Shown: positions 48,670 to 58,396, counted from the stretch's first letter. The stretch is 64,000 bases of DNA from Nocardioides sp. TF02-7 (GCF_022437945.1 NZ_CP092535.1:4452001-4516000); one strand, 5' to 3'. Notes: a model not told the origin generated them from the sequence alone. Made by a program: numbers and translations.

Positions 48670-50654
48670 TCAGACCTGCTCGCGGGAGGCGATCGCGGCC
48701 GTCACCCGCTCGATCGCCTCCGCCACCGGGACGCCGTTGTCCTGGCGCCCGTCGCGGTAGCGGAACGACACCGCTCCGGCCTCGACGTCCTGGTCGCCCG
48801 CGATCACCATGAACGGCACCTTCTGCAGCTGCGCGGTTGCGGATCTTCTTCTGCATCCGGTCGTCGGAGTCGTCGACCTCGACCCGGATGCCGCGCGCCC
48901 GGAGCTGCCCGGCGACGTCGGCCAGGTAGTCGTTGTGCCGCTCGGCGATCGGGATGCCCTGGACCTGCACCGGGGCGAGCCACGGAGGGAACGCGCCGGC
49001 GTAGTGCTCGACGAGGACGCCGATGAACCGCTCGATCGACCCGAACTTGGCCGAGTGGATCATCACCGGCTGCTTCCGGGTGCCGTCCGCGGCGGCGTAC
49101 TCGAGCTCGAAGCCCTTGGGCTGGTTGAAGTCGTACTGGATCGTCGACATCTGCCAGGTGCGGCCGATGGCGTCGCGCGCCTGCACCGACACCTTGGGGC
49201 CGTAGTAGGCGGCGCCGCCGGGGTCGGGCACCAGCTCGAGGCCGGTCTCCTTGCAGACGTCCTCGAGCACCTGCGTGGCGACCGCCCACTCCTCGTCGCT
49301 GCCGACGAACTTGTCCGGCTTGGAGTCGTCGCGCGTGGAGAGCTCGAGGTAGTAGTCGTCGAGGCCGAAGTCGCGCAGCAGGCCGAGGATGAACCCGAGC
49401 AGGTGCCGGATCTCGTCAGGAGCCTGCTCCGGGGTCACGTAGGAGTGCGAGTCGTCCTGGGCGAACCCGCGCACCCGGGTCAGGCCGTGGATCACACCGG
49501 ACTTCTCGTAGCGGTAGACGTGCCCGAACTCGAACAGCCGCAGCGGCAGCTCGCGGTAGGAGCGCCCGCGCGACCGGAAGATCAGGTTGTGCATCGGGCA
49601 GTTCATGGCCTTGAGGTAGTAGTTCGCGCCCTCGAACTCCATGGGCGGGAACATCCCGTCGGCGTAGTAGGGCAGGTGCCCGGAGAGGTGGAACGTCCCC
49701 TCCTTGGAGATGTGGGGCGTGCCGACGTACTCGAAGCCCTCCTCGATGTGGCGCTGGCGGACGTAGTCCTCCATCACCCGCTTGATCACGCCGCCCTTGG
49801 GGGTGGAAGACGGGCAGGCCGGAGCCGATCTCGTCGGGGAAGCTGAACAGGTCGAGGTCGCGGCCGAGCTTGCGGTGGTCGCGCTTCTCGGCCTCCTCGA
49901 GCCGGTGCAGGTAGCCGTCGAGCGCCTCCTTCGACTCCCAGGCGGTGCCGTAGACGCGCTGCAGCTGCTTGTTCTTCTCGTCGCCCCGCCAGTACGCCGC
50001 GGCGGAGCGCATCAGCTTGAACGCGGGGATCCGCTTGGTGGTCGGCAGGTGCGGGCCGCGGCAGAGGTCCTTCCAGGCGACCTCGCCGTTGCGGCCGATG
50101 TTGTCGTAGATCGTGAGCTCGCCGGCACCGACCTCCGCGCCGGCGCCCTCGGCGGCGTCCGCGGCGCTGCCCTTCAGCCCGATCAGCTCGAGCTTGTACG
50201 GCTCGTCGGCGAGCTCGACGCGGGCGTCGTCGTCGGTGGTGACCCGGCGGGAGAACCGCTGGTTCTCCTTGATGATCTTGCGCATCCGGGTCTCGATCTT
50301 GGCGAGGTCGTCCGGGGTGAACGGCGTCTCGACGTCGAAGTCGTAGTAGAAGCCGTCCCTGATCGGCGGCCCGATGCCGAGCTTGGCGTCCGGGTAGAGG
50401 TCCTGCACGGCCTGCGCCAGCACGTGGGCGCAGGAGTGGCGGAGGATGTCGTGCCCGTCGGGGCTGTCGATCGGGACGCTCTCCACCTCGTCGCCGTCCC
50501 GCAGCTCGTAGGACAGGTCCTTCAGGTCGCCGCCGACCCGCGCGGCGACCACCTGCGGGTCGTCCGTGAACAGCTCCCACGCCTTGGTGCCGGTCGTGGT
50601 GGTCTGCTCCAGCCGCTCACCGGCGTGGACGCGGACGACCTTGATCTCGGACAC
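48670..50654 (-). CDS. thrS: Threonyl-tRNA synthetase (two apparent indels)
   Basis: 660 residues after repair. TGS domain at the N-terminus, editing domain with HSCAHVLAQAV, class II core LSGHLPYYADGMFPPME, NCPMHNLIFRSRGRSYRELP, ARGFAQDD-type motif 2 (RVRGFAQDDSHSY), then the anticodon domain. Breaks: GGGGG 49799-49803 (extra) and an extra base near 48836-48838 before QLQKVPFMVIAGDQD. GTG at 50654 has GAGGAG 5 nt upstream. First gene of the long minus-strand run; it diverges from the DUF4031 gene. Confidence 0.96.
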
Positions 50655-50697
50655 GGGGGCTCCTCGGGTTGGTGGCGAACGGCCGGTCGCGGCCGGA

Positions 50698-50714
50698 GGT
50701 CGATCGTATCGACC
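50698..50714. promoter_or_regulatory. 17-bp dyad in the thrS / DUF4031 divergent region
   Basis: GGTCGAT and ATCGACC face each other across CGT, extended by GGCCGG and CCGGCC. Read on the minus strand it contains TACGAT, a fair -10 for thrS, 44 bp before its start. It could be an operator overlapping the thrS promoter. Only the dyad is seen; the role is a guess. Confidence 0.35.
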
Positions 50715-50747
50715 GGCCCCGCGGACCGCGCGGGACATACTGCTCCT

Positions 50748-51008
50748 GTGGCCGTGCTCATCGACCCGCCGTCCGTGCCCTGGCGCGGACGCCTCTGGTC
50801 CCACCTCGTCTCGGACACGTCGTACGAGGAGCTGCACGTGTTCGCCGCCGCACTCGGTGTGCCGCGGCGCGCGTTCGACCGCGACCACTACGACGTACCG
50901 GCCGAGGTCTACGACGCCGCGCTCGCGGCCGGCGCCGAGCCCGTCCGGAGCCGGGAGCTCGTGCGCCGGCTGCACGCCGCCGGGCTGCGGCGGCGCAAGA
51001 GCGCCTGA
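50748..51008 (+). CDS. DUF4031-domain protein
   Basis: Intact, 86 residues. VLIDPPSVPWRGRLWSHLVS, then ELHVFAAALGVPRRAFDRDH and YDVPAEVYDAALAAGA are typical of DUF4031, a small family of unknown function widespread in actinobacteria. The GTG start is only 6 nt from CATACT (50736-50741), a good -10, so the message is probably leaderless. It ends before a bidirectional terminator. Confidence 0.87.
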   Translation: MAVLIDPPSVPWRGRLWSHLVSDTSYEELHVFAAALGVPRRAFDRDHYDVPAEVYDAALAAGAEPVRSRELVRRLHAAGLRRRKSA

Positions 51009-51035
51009 GGTCGCTCTCGGTCCGGGGAACGGCAG

Positions 51036-51068
51036 AACCCCGCCGGTCGGCGGACCGGCGGGGTTTCT
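51036..51068. terminator. Bidirectional hairpin terminator between DUF4031 gene and tRNA-Val(CAC)
   Basis: AACCCCGCCGGTC and GACCGGCGGGGTT form a perfect 13-bp stem with a GGCG loop, followed on the plus strand by TTTCTC. It serves the plus-strand DUF4031 gene and, read the other way, the convergent minus-strand tRNA. Confidence 0.8.
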
Positions 51069-51073
51069 CGAGG

Positions 51074-51145
51074 TGGGCGATACTGGGTTCGAACCAGTGA
51101 CCTCTTCGGTGTGAACGAAGCGCGCTACCACTGCGCCAATCGCCC
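51074..51145 (-). tRNA. tRNA-Val (CAC)
   Basis: Minus-strand cloverleaf: acceptor GGGCGAT/ATCGCCC, D-arm GCGCAGTGGTAGCGC, anticodon stem CTTCG/CGAAG with loop TTCACAC (anticodon CAC), and T-arm CTGGTTCGAACCCAG. The discriminator is A; the next bases are CCT, so CCA is not encoded. Reads GTG codons. Confidence 0.95.
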
Positions 51146-51198
51146 GGAGCGGCCATGCCGACCGCGATCGGAGACTTTAACGCATCCCCGGCCGGCGT

Positions 51199-51948
51199 TC
51201 ACATCGTGGGCGTCGTCAGCAGCTCCGGCTCCCGCTGGCGCCACACGTCCATCGCCCGGCGGGTCACCGGCCCGGGCGCCGGCAGCTCCCGGTCGTCCCA
51301 GCGGTGGACGCCCTGCACGTCGCGGGTCGTGGAGACGAGGATGACCTCGTCGGCCGCGGCAGCGACCGCGAGCGGCTCGTCGACCTCGGTGCCGCCGAAC
51401 CAGTCGAGCAGCAGCCGGCGGGTCACGCCGGGGAGGCAGCCGCTGGCAAGGGTCGGGGTGCGCAGCTCACCGCCGACGACGTAGAAGACGTTGGTCGACG
51501 TGCCCTCGCAGAGGTGACCGGCGACGTCGGAGAACACCGCCTCGTCGGCCCCGCGCCGCCGGGCGTGGGCCAGGGCGACCACGTTCTCGGCGTACGCCGT
51601 CGACTTCCAGGCCCACCAGCGCGCCCCGCTCGTTGCGGGGCCACGGCACGGTCGCGACCGCGGCCGTCGGCGCCGGCGGCGCGAGCGGCCCGGCCGCCAC
51701 GGTGACGGTGGGGCCGGCCGACACGGTGATCCGGAGCCGGCCGAGCGGCGGCTGCCCGCCCTGGAGCGCGACCGCGACCTCCCGGCGTACGACCGCCTCG
51801 TCGACCTCCCCGAGCCCCGCCATCTCCGCGCCGCTCGCCAGCCGCTCGAGGTGCAGGTCGAGCGCGAACGGCCGCCCCCCGACGACCTTGACCGTCTCGA
51901 AGACCGCATCGCCCGGCCCGAGGGCCGGGCGGGGTTCCTCGGGTGCAC
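51199..51948 (-). CDS. Class IV PLP enzyme, probable aminodeoxychorismate lyase or branched-chain-type aminotransferase (two apparent indels)
   Basis: About 249 residues after repair. GPGDAVFETVKVVGGRPFAL near the N-terminus, LHLERLASGAEMAGL, PLP-lysine region GALVGLKSTAYAENVVALAH, EGTSTNVFYVV for cofactor phosphate, and LPGVTRRLLLDW. This fits PabC-like lyases, which release 4-aminobenzoate for folate, but class IV aminotransferases share most of it. Indels: an extra base near 51605-51610 and a missing one in GGGG at 51931-51934. GTG at 51948 is tentative; the N-terminus is short and TACCCT just upstream could make it leaderless. An 85-bp repeat lies 108 bp upstream. Confidence 0.78.
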   Translation of the reverse strand: MHPRNPARPSGRAMRSSRRSRSSGGGRSRSTCTSSGWRAARRWRGSGRSTRRSYAGRSRSRSRAGSRRSAGSGSPCRPAPPSPWRPGRSRRRRRRPRSRPCRGPATSGARWWAWKSTAYAENVVALAHARRRGADEAVFSDVAGHLCEGTSTNVFYVVGGELRTPTLASGCLPGVTRRLLLDWFGGTEVDEPLAVAAAADEVILVSTTRDVQGVHRWDDRELPAPGPVTRRAMDVWRQREPELLTTPTM

Positions 51949-52055
51949 GGCGTCAGGGTAGGGCGCCGGGGCGTGGGGTGGGGCGGCGTCGGCAGTGGGG
52001 GCGTGGGTGGGGGCGGGCGGCGCGGGGTCCGGGGGGACGCGGCCGCCGGGACGCT

Positions 52056-52140
52056 GACGTGACGGGCAAAACCTCCACTTGTCCGGCATTGCTTTGCCCG
52101 ACATGTTGAGGTTTCCCCGGTCGACCGGGGAAACCTCACG
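52056..52140. repeat. 85-bp structured repeat, copy 2, upstream of the PabC-like gene
   Basis: Identical, base for base, to 14562-14646 and in the same orientation. The 30-bp perfect palindrome is at 52108-52137. Flanking DNA differs completely on both sides of the two copies, so the match ends sharply at GACGTGA and CTCACG. Confidence 0.95.
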
Positions 52141-52189
52141 TCGCCGGAGCCCCGCACTCCCCCCACGCCGCCCCGACCGGACCCCCATT

Positions 52190-52218
52190 TTGTTGCTGAA
52201 GTGACCATGGGCTACTGT
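52190..52218 (+). promoter_or_regulatory. Promoter of the tRNA Gly-Cys-Val cluster
   Basis: TTGTTG (52190-52195) and TACTGT (52213-52218) are separated by 17 bp, a good housekeeping-sigma promoter. The first tRNA starts 38 bp after the -10. Confidence 0.6.
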
Positions 52219-52255
52219 TCTCACCGCGCCGCAGCCCCCGGGCTGCGCAACGCAG

Positions 52256-52328
52256 GCGGACGTAGCTCAGTTGGTAGAGCGCAACCTTGCCAAGGTTGAG
52301 GTCGCGAGTTCGAGCCTCGTCGTCCGCT
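52256..52328 (+). tRNA. tRNA-Gly (GCC)
   Basis: Acceptor GCGGACG/CGTCCGC, D-arm GCTCAGTTGGTAGAGC, anticodon loop TTGCCAA (GCC) on stem AACC/GGTT, and T-arm GCGAGTTCGAGCCTCGT. Discriminator T; CCA not encoded. First of three tandem tRNAs. Confidence 0.95.
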
Positions 52329-52401
52329 CGGAGAGGTCAGTTCCACTGGCCGACCTGAGGTCGGTAAGAACCGGCAGGTTTCTTGGGGGCCTGGCCTCCG
52401 C

Positions 52402-52472
52402 GGTGGGTTGGCCGAGAGGCGAGGCAACGGACTGCAAATCCGTCTACACGGGTTCAAATCCCGTACCCACCT
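52402..52472 (+). tRNA. tRNA-Cys (GCA)
   Basis: Acceptor GGTGGGT/ACCCACC, anticodon loop CTGCAAA (GCA) on stem CGGA/TCCG, and T-arm ACGGGTTCAAATCCCGT. Discriminator T, as required for cysteine identity. Second of the cluster. Confidence 0.94.
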
Positions 52473-52490
52473 CGTCGCACAACTCCACAC

Positions 52491-52565
52491 GGGCGATTGG
52501 CGCAGCGGTAGCGCGCTTCCTTGACACGGAAGAGGTCACTGGTTCAAACCCAGTATCGCCCACCA
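52491..52565 (+). tRNA. tRNA-Val (GAC)
   Basis: Very similar to tRNA-Val(CAC) at 51.1 kb but with anticodon loop TTGACAC (GAC) on stem CTTCC/GGAAG. CCA is encoded (52563-52565). Last of the Gly-Cys-Val cluster, followed by a terminator. Confidence 0.95.
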
Positions 52566-52581
52566 GTAGCACCGCAGGTGA

Positions 52582-52620
52582 GAGGCCGGTTTCCAAGTCT
52601 GGAACCGGCCTCGTCCCTTT
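52582..52620 (+). terminator. Terminator of the tRNA cluster
   Basis: GAGGCCGGTTTCCA and TGGAACCGGCCTC pair with one bulge around AGTC, followed by TCGTCCCTTTC. It lies 17 bp after tRNA-Val(GAC). Confidence 0.75.
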
Positions 52621-52781
52621 CTCTGTGCCCGAGAGGGCGACGTTACCCATCGTCCAGCGGGACGTCGTCTGCCGCCCACGTAGCCCATCTTGGGGACCCG
52701 CCCGGTTCACACACCGGAATCGCGTTCGGCTCCACATACTGCGAACAGGCCAGGCACCGCCCGTCCCCCGGGCCTGGCTCA

Positions 52782-52822
52782 GCCCCGCATCCTCGGGATC
52801 CCCACCCTCGGGGATGCGGGGC
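52782..52822. repeat. Inverted repeat, 11-bp perfect stem
   Basis: GCCCCGCATCC and GGATGCGGGGC face each other across 19 bp that contain a further CCTCGGG-type dyad. Possibly a second terminator or a protein site. Confidence 0.5.
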
Positions 52823-53039
52823 GCCCCCACCGGACGGTGCGGAGGTCCCGTCCCCTCCTCGGACCCCGACTCACCCCTGACCAGCTCATCGACGCTGCCA
52901 GCGCCCCGGAGACCGGACAGTGTCGTGGTCGGGCCTCGGCGACGGCGGGGTCGATGGTCGCGAGTTCTCGAAAACGCACCCTCGCACGTGCACGCGCGCT
53001 ACGGCATGCTGTCGCTCGAGGCCCTGAAAGGTGGATCCG

Positions 53040-53153
53040 GTGGCACGCAATGGCTACGGCTTCGGCAACTTCGTCCTCGACGCCATCCTGACCCTCGTCA
53101 CCGGGGGACTGTGGCTGATCTGGATCTTCGTACGAGAGATGCGTCGTCGCTGA
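53040..53153 (+). CDS. 37-residue membrane protein
   Basis: GTG start with an AAAGGTGG purine tract upstream. Reads ARNGYGFGNFVLDAILTLV, then a second hydrophobic half GGLWLIWIFV and a basic end REMRRR. One membrane helix, basic C-terminus inside. Sequence and size resemble small membrane proteins of unknown function next to tRNA genes in actinobacteria. No homologous domain is recognised. Confidence 0.7.
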   Translation: MARNGYGFGNFVLDAILTLVTGGLWLIWIFVREMRRR

Positions 53154-53323
53154 GCATCAGAGGACTCAGCGCCGGTGCGGAGGCAGGCCGGTTCCCCTCC
53201 TCCGCGCAAACGCGTCGACCGAGTCGCGTCTCACACACACCGCCGCCCCCTCGTGTGCGTGGTGAGCCCGCGCCCGGGTACCGGAGGGTCCACCAGTACC
53301 CGACGAAGCGAGGGGGACGACCC

Positions 53324-53788
53324 GTGGCTCTCAAGAACCAGCTGGGCAAGATCAAGGACGTGGCCGCCGGAGCCGCGAAGGTCCCGGTGACCGCGGTCGG
53401 GTCGGCGGTCGGCCTGGCGAAGGGGGCGGCCGCCGCCGTCGGGCGGAGCAAGGACGACAGAGACGACCGGGACGACAAGGACGACGACCCGACGCGCGCC
53501 ACCCCGGAGGACACCACCCCGCAGGACACCGCCGCGGAGCCCACCGAGGAGCCGGCCACCGCCACGACGGACGACAGCACCGGCTCGCGGCCGGAGCCGG
53601 TGAACGTCACCGAGGAGCTCGGCCTCGACCCGGCGCCGGTCGACAAGCCGAAGCCCTCCAAGGAGGCGGCCACGAGCAAGCCGACGACGGCCATCGACGC
53701 CGCCGCCGACCCGAGCAAGGTCGACGTCACGCCGGCCGACGTCGCCGAGGCCGTCGCCAAGGACGCCGGGCAGGAGTCCGACGACTAG
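53324..53788 (+). CDS. Hypothetical low-complexity acidic protein
   Basis: 154 residues from GTG 53324 with GAGGGGG upstream. Residues 1-45 form a possible amphipathic helix rich in Ala/Gly/Val/Lys (KVPVTAVGSAVGLAKGAAAA); then a DDRDDRDDKDDDP acidic run and Thr/Pro/Glu-rich disordered sequence. The last 30 residues (ADPSKVDVTPADVAEAVAKD) may be helical. Not recognised. Confidence 0.72.
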   Translation: MALKNQLGKIKDVAAGAAKVPVTAVGSAVGLAKGAAAAVGRSKDDRDDRDDKDDDPTRATPEDTTPQDTAAEPTEEPATATTDDSTGSRPEPVNVTEELGLDPAPVDKPKPSKEAATSKPTTAIDAAADPSKVDVTPADVAEAVAKDAGQESDD

Positions 53789-53797
53789 CTCGTCGGC

Positions 53798-54430
53798 TCA
53801 GCCGACCCGCGCAACCGGCTGCCGCAGGATCGTCCGGAGGCGGGACGGCTCCACCCGTCGCGGGTCGCTCAGGTAGATCTCGTGGTGCCGGCCCGTCATC
53901 CGCAGGCCGGCCTCGGGAATGAAGCGGTCGTGCAGGTCGGCCAGGGTCGCGGTCTCGTCGTCGTAGGAGCCGACGTGCAGCGTCTGGACGCACAGGCCCT
54001 CGTCCAGGAGCTCCAGGCGGACCTCGTCGAGAGGTGCCGGCCGGTCACCGGCGGCGACGGCGGCCAGGGCGGCGTCGACCATGTCATCCGCGACCCAGTC
54101 GGGGACCATCAGCATCGCGGTCCACTCCCACCGTGACTTGTCCCGCGCGGAGGTGAACGCCGCCATGTCGTCGGCCCACCACAGCGCCTCGAGCGGCGGC
54201 ACGACGTAGTCGCGCCCGAGCTCCCGCTTGCTGGCGAACTTCAGCCGGTAGGCCACCGGGTAGAGCGCCGCGAGCGCGTCGGCGTACTCCTGCGCCGTGT
54301 TGGGGTCGCCGCGCCCGTCGACCGCCAGGTAGCGCATCGGCGGGACCTCCAGCACGCGGAACTCCCCCGCCCGCGCCCGGTAGGAGTCGAGCGTCTTCTT
54401 GAAGTCGGTCTTCGCCGCCGCCTCAGCCAC
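53798..54430 (-). CDS. GyrI-like small-molecule-binding domain protein
   Basis: Intact, 210 residues from GTG 54430. DFKKTLDSYRARAGEFRVLE, then PPMRYLAVDGRGDPNTAQEY, LGRDYVVPPLEALWWADDM, and GLCVQTLHVGSYDDE belong to a common actinobacterial family with the GyrI/AraC effector-binding (SOUL-like) fold. It has no DNA-binding domain, so may bind or hydrolyse a cytotoxic small molecule. It converges on the acidic protein gene with 9 bp between stops. Confidence 0.85.
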   Translation of the reverse strand: MAEAAAKTDFKKTLDSYRARAGEFRVLEVPPMRYLAVDGRGDPNTAQEYADALAALYPVAYRLKFASKRELGRDYVVPPLEALWWADDMAAFTSARDKSRWEWTAMLMVPDWVADDMVDAALAAVAAGDRPAPLDEVRLELLDEGLCVQTLHVGSYDDETATLADLHDRFIPEAGLRMTGRHHEIYLSDPRRVEPSRLRTILRQPVARVG

Positions 54431-54622
54431 GCCGCCATTGAAGCAGCGCGGCCCGACAGCGCCCCAGCGGCGCGGAGCGGGCAGCGCGAAGCTGTGGAAA
54501 CCGCCTCCGCGCGATCGCGGATCCCGCCATGCTCCCGCTGGACCGGTCAGCACGACACGCACCGGACGCAACCTCCGGGGCGGTCTACGTGTCTGACAGG
54601 TAGTCCGTCCCTGGGAGGTCCC

Positions 54623-56132
54623 GTGCGCCGTCCGGCCCGTCTGCTGCCGCTCGCGGCGCTGCTCGTCCTGCTGCTGACCGCCACCAGCACGCCCGTCGCC
54701 GGCCCGCCTGCCGGCGCGCTCACCGGCGGCGCGAGAGCAGCGGCGGCCCCCGGCCCCGACCGGCCCGACCAGCCCAACATCGTGCTGATCCTCACCGACG
54801 ACATGCGGTACGGCGACCTCGCGTTTATGCCGCGCACGCGTCGGCTCCTCGGGCGCGCCGGCGCGACGTACACCCGTGCGATCTCGCCGCACCCGATGTG
54901 CTGCCCGGCCCGCGCCGAGCTCGTCACCGGCCAGTACGGCCACAACAACGGCGTGCGCCACAACCGCGGGCCGTGGGGCGGGTTCCCGGCGCTGAAGGCG
55001 AAGGACAACACGATCGCCCGGTGGCTGGCTGCGGCCGGCTACCGCACTTTCTACACCGGCAAGTACCTCAACGGCTACGAGGAGACCAGCCGTCCGCGGC
55101 CCGACGGCTGGACCCGGTGGGACCCGACCGTCGAGGGGGTCTACGGCTACGGCCTGCTGTCGCCGCTCGGGTTCGCGAACGGCGACGTGACCACCGGCCG
55201 CTACATCACCCACGTCCTCGGCGACCGGACCGGCGAGGCGATCCGGGCGTTCAGCGACACGGACGACCCGTTCCTCCTCTTCGTCAACCACCTCGCCCCG
55301 CACGACACGATCGCCGTGCACGACGGGCACCGGAGGCCGCTGCCGGAAGCGAAGTACCGCGGGATCCACCGGACCACCCGGCCGGACGCGGCCGGGAAGC
55401 CGTCGTACGCCGAGACGCAGGTCGCCGACCTGCCGGCGGACATGCGGGCGCTCACCCGCTCGTTCGACCGCCGCGAGGTGCCGGCGCTGTTCCGCGACCG
55501 GCTCCGGGCGCTGCGGTCGGTCGACGACGCCGTCGCCCGCACCGTGCGCCAGCTGGCCGACGCCGGCGAGCTCTCCGACACCTACGTCGTGTTCACCTCC
55601 GACAACGGCTACCTGCTCGGCGAGCACTCCCGGGTCGGCAAGAACAGCGTCTACCAGGAGGCGCTGCGGGTGCCGCTGCTCGTGCGGGGCCCCGGGATCA
55701 CCCCGGGCACGGTCCACCGGGAGCCGGTCACCCTGCTCGACCTGGTGCGGTCGATGGTCGGCTGGGCCGACGCCCGACCCGGCCGCCGGCTCGACGGCCT
55801 CGGGCTGGAGCAGGCGACCGGGGCACGCACCCGGCGGGACACCATCCTCGTGCTGACCGGCGACGAGAAGCGCGACAGCACCCCGGGGCTCGCCTACCGC
55901 GGCGTGGTGACCCGTCGCTACACCTACGCCGTCCACGCCGGCGACCCGAGCACCGGCGTGCTGTTCGACCGCGAGCGCGACCCCCTTCGAGCTGCGCAAC
56001 CGGTTCCGCGACCCTGCCTACGCCGTGGTCCGCCGCGAGCTGCAGCGCCGCACCGGCGCGCTGTCGAGCTGCTCCGGCGTGCGCGACTGCAACCGGGTCT
56101 TCGGGCGGCTGCCGGCGCCCCGGCGCGACTGA
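54623..56132 (+). CDS. Secreted sulfatase (one apparent indel)
   Basis: 502 residues after removing one base from CCCCC at 55981-55985. N-terminal signal helix LLPLAALLVLLLTATS. Sulfatase core: metal ligands in NIVLILTDDMRYGD, Cys-type active site PMCCPARAELVTGQYGH (CxPxR, Cys becoming formylglycine), TGKYLNGY, HLAPHDTI and VFTSDNGYLLGEH. It resembles N-acetylglucosamine-6-sulfatases. GTG 54623 follows GGGAGG. A formylglycine-generating enzyme is needed and is not in the window. The next gene, a ceramidase, is 89 bp downstream. Confidence 0.91.
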
Positions 56133-56221
56133 GCGGCACCTGCGGGTGGGACGCGCCCGGCGGCTAACCGCGCCGCCGCGGCGTCGTTGAACTCTTTACC
56201 CGACCCGCAGAGGAGGCCTCC

Positions 56222-58359
56222 TTGCCCTCGCCCTCCCGGCAGCGCCCGGTCCGCCGGTTCCGCGCCGGCTGTGCCGCGCTCACGGCCGCTCTCGTCGTGG
56301 CGACGCCGACGCTGCTCCTGCCCGGCTCCCCCGCCCGAGCCGGCTCCGCCGCGGAGCTCGCGCCCGCGGCGCGAACGGCGGAGGCGGTGGCAGCCCCGGC
56401 ACCGAGCCACACCCGGTCGGCCCGGCCGGCCCAGGCGCCGTACCTCGTCGGCCGCGGGATCGCCGACATCACCGGGGAGCCGGCGGAGACCGGGATGATG
56501 GGGTACGCCGACACCACCCAGGTGACCGAGGGCCTCCACATGCGGCAGCGCTCCCGGGCGTTCGTGGTGGTCGACCGCCGCACCGGCCGGCGGGTGGTGC
56601 ACGTGGTCGCCGACATCGGGATGTTCTTCCAGGGGCTGCGCGACGACGTCCTCGACCGGGTGCGGCACCGGCTCGGCAGCCGCTACGGCGAGCGCAACGT
56701 CATGCTGACCGCGACCCACACGCACGCGGGGGTCGGCGGCTACTCCCACCACAACATGTACAACCTGTTCTCCGGCTTCTTCCACGAGAAGACCTACGAC
56801 GCCATCGTCCGCGGCGTGACGCAGTCGATCGTCCGTGCCCACCGCGACCTGGCGCCGGCGCGGCTGACCCTCGCCCGCACCCACCTGCGCAACGCGAGCG
56901 TCAACCGCTCGCGCGCGGCGTTCGACCGCAACCCGGCGCGCGACCGCCGGTTCTTCCCCCGTGCGACCGACACCCTGAGCACCACGCTCCGCGTGCACCG
57001 GCGCGGGCGCGCGGTGGGCGCGATCAACTGGTTCGCGGTCCACGCGACGAGCATGTCGACGGGCAACCACCTGATCAGCCCGGACAACAAGGGCTACGCG
57101 CAGCACCGCTGGGAGGAGCTCGCCGGGGTCGACCACCTCACCGACACCGACCCCGCGTTCGTCGCGTCGTTCGCCCAGACCAACGCCGGCGACATGTCCC
57201 CCCAACCTCAACCTGCGGCCCACCGACGGCCCGACGCGCAACGAGTTCGCCAACACCCGGATCATCGGCTCGCGGCAGCTGACGGCGGCCCGCACCCGGG
57301 CGGACCGGCGGCGTCCGGTGCGCGGCGGCGTGGACGCGCGCCTGGTCCACGTCGACCTCGGCGACGTCCGCGTCAGCGGCCGCCACACCCCCGATGGGAA
57401 GCCGCACCGCACCTGCTCCCCCGCCCTCGGCGCCGCGTTCGCCGCCGGCAGCACGGAGGACGGCGGCGGCGGGCTCCCCGATCTTCAACGAGGGGTCGGG
57501 TGGCGGCAACCCGCTCTTCGGCCTGATCAGCGAGGCGCTCTACACGGCCAGCCCGGCCCTGCGGGAGTGCCAGGCCCCCAAGGAGGTCCTGCTCCCCGTC
57601 GGCGACCTGGGCCTCGTCCAGTCCGTCGTGCCGCTGCAGCTGCTGCGGATCGGCCAGCTGCACCTGATCGGCGTGCCCGCCGAGGTCACCGTCGTCGCCG
57701 GCCTCCGGCTGCGGCGGGCGGTCGCCCGGGAGCTGGGCGTGCCGCTGCGCGACGTGCTCGTCCAGGGCTACGCCAACCACTACGCGCACTACCTGACCAC
57801 CCCGGAGGAGTACGACGCCAAGGAGTACGAGGGCGCCTCGACCATCTTCGGGCGCTACCAGCTGCCGGCGATCACCCAGGTCAGCGTCCGGCTGGCCCGG
57901 GCGATGAAGCAGGGCCGGCAGCTGCCGCTCGGGGCGAAGGCGACGCAGCCGACGCCGATCGCCGACGGCTCGCCGACCGGCCCGGAGACGCCGCCCCGTG
58001 GTGCGGCGTTCGGCGACGTGCTGACCCCGCCGCGGGCGTCGTACCGCCCCGGCGGGGTGGTGCGGGTCGTGTTCGCCGGTGCCTATCCCAACAACGACCT
58101 GCGGCACGGATCGACGTACCTCACCGTGGAGCGTCGCGTCGACGGTCGCTGGCGGCGGGTCGCCGACGACGGTGACTGGTCGACGAGGCTGCGGTGGGCC
58201 CGCCTCCGCGGCGGCTCGGCGATCACCATCACCTGGGCCGTCCCGCGGCAGGCCGCTCCGGGCACGTACCGGGTCCGCTACCGCGGGGACGCCCGGGCCG
58301 CGGGCGGCGCACTGACGCCGGTGCGTGGCACCAGCCCGGTCTTCCGCGTGACCCGCTAG
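56222..58359 (+). CDS. Secreted neutral/alkaline ceramidase (two apparent indels)
   Basis: 711 residues after repair of CCCCCC at 57198-57203 and an extra base at about 57471-57473. TTG start with GAGGAGG 5 nt upstream. Signal peptide to about residue 40. YLVGRGIADITGEPAETGMM, zinc ligands in THTHAGVGGYSHHNMYN, NWFAVHATSMS, and the nucleophile serine in QTNAGDMSPNLN fit the neutral ceramidase family, which hydrolyses ceramide to sphingosine and fatty acid. The C-terminal 130 residues form an Ig-like domain (YRPGGVVRVVF). With the adjacent sulfatase it suggests scavenging of (sulfo)sphingolipids outside the cell. Confidence 0.92.
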
Positions 58360-58396
58360 GGCCGGTCGGCGACGCGGACGCGAGCGAGGAGGAGCG

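Larger units (their letters stand above)
51949..52255. other. Intergenic region between the PabC-like gene and the tRNA cluster
   Basis: About 300 bp without a gene. The left half is C- or G-rich low-complexity DNA, then comes the 85-bp repeat (52056-52140), then the tRNA promoter. Short open frames through it share the repeat's peptide with the copy at 14.6 kb and are not credible genes. Confidence 0.7.
52566..53039. other. Gene-free region after the tRNA cluster
   Basis: About 470 bp with no convincing gene. It holds the tRNA terminator, a loose CCAGGC/GCCTGG dyad near 52750-52776, and the 11-bp-stem inverted repeat at 52782-52822. Open frames here lack start signals and coding bias. Confidence 0.65.
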
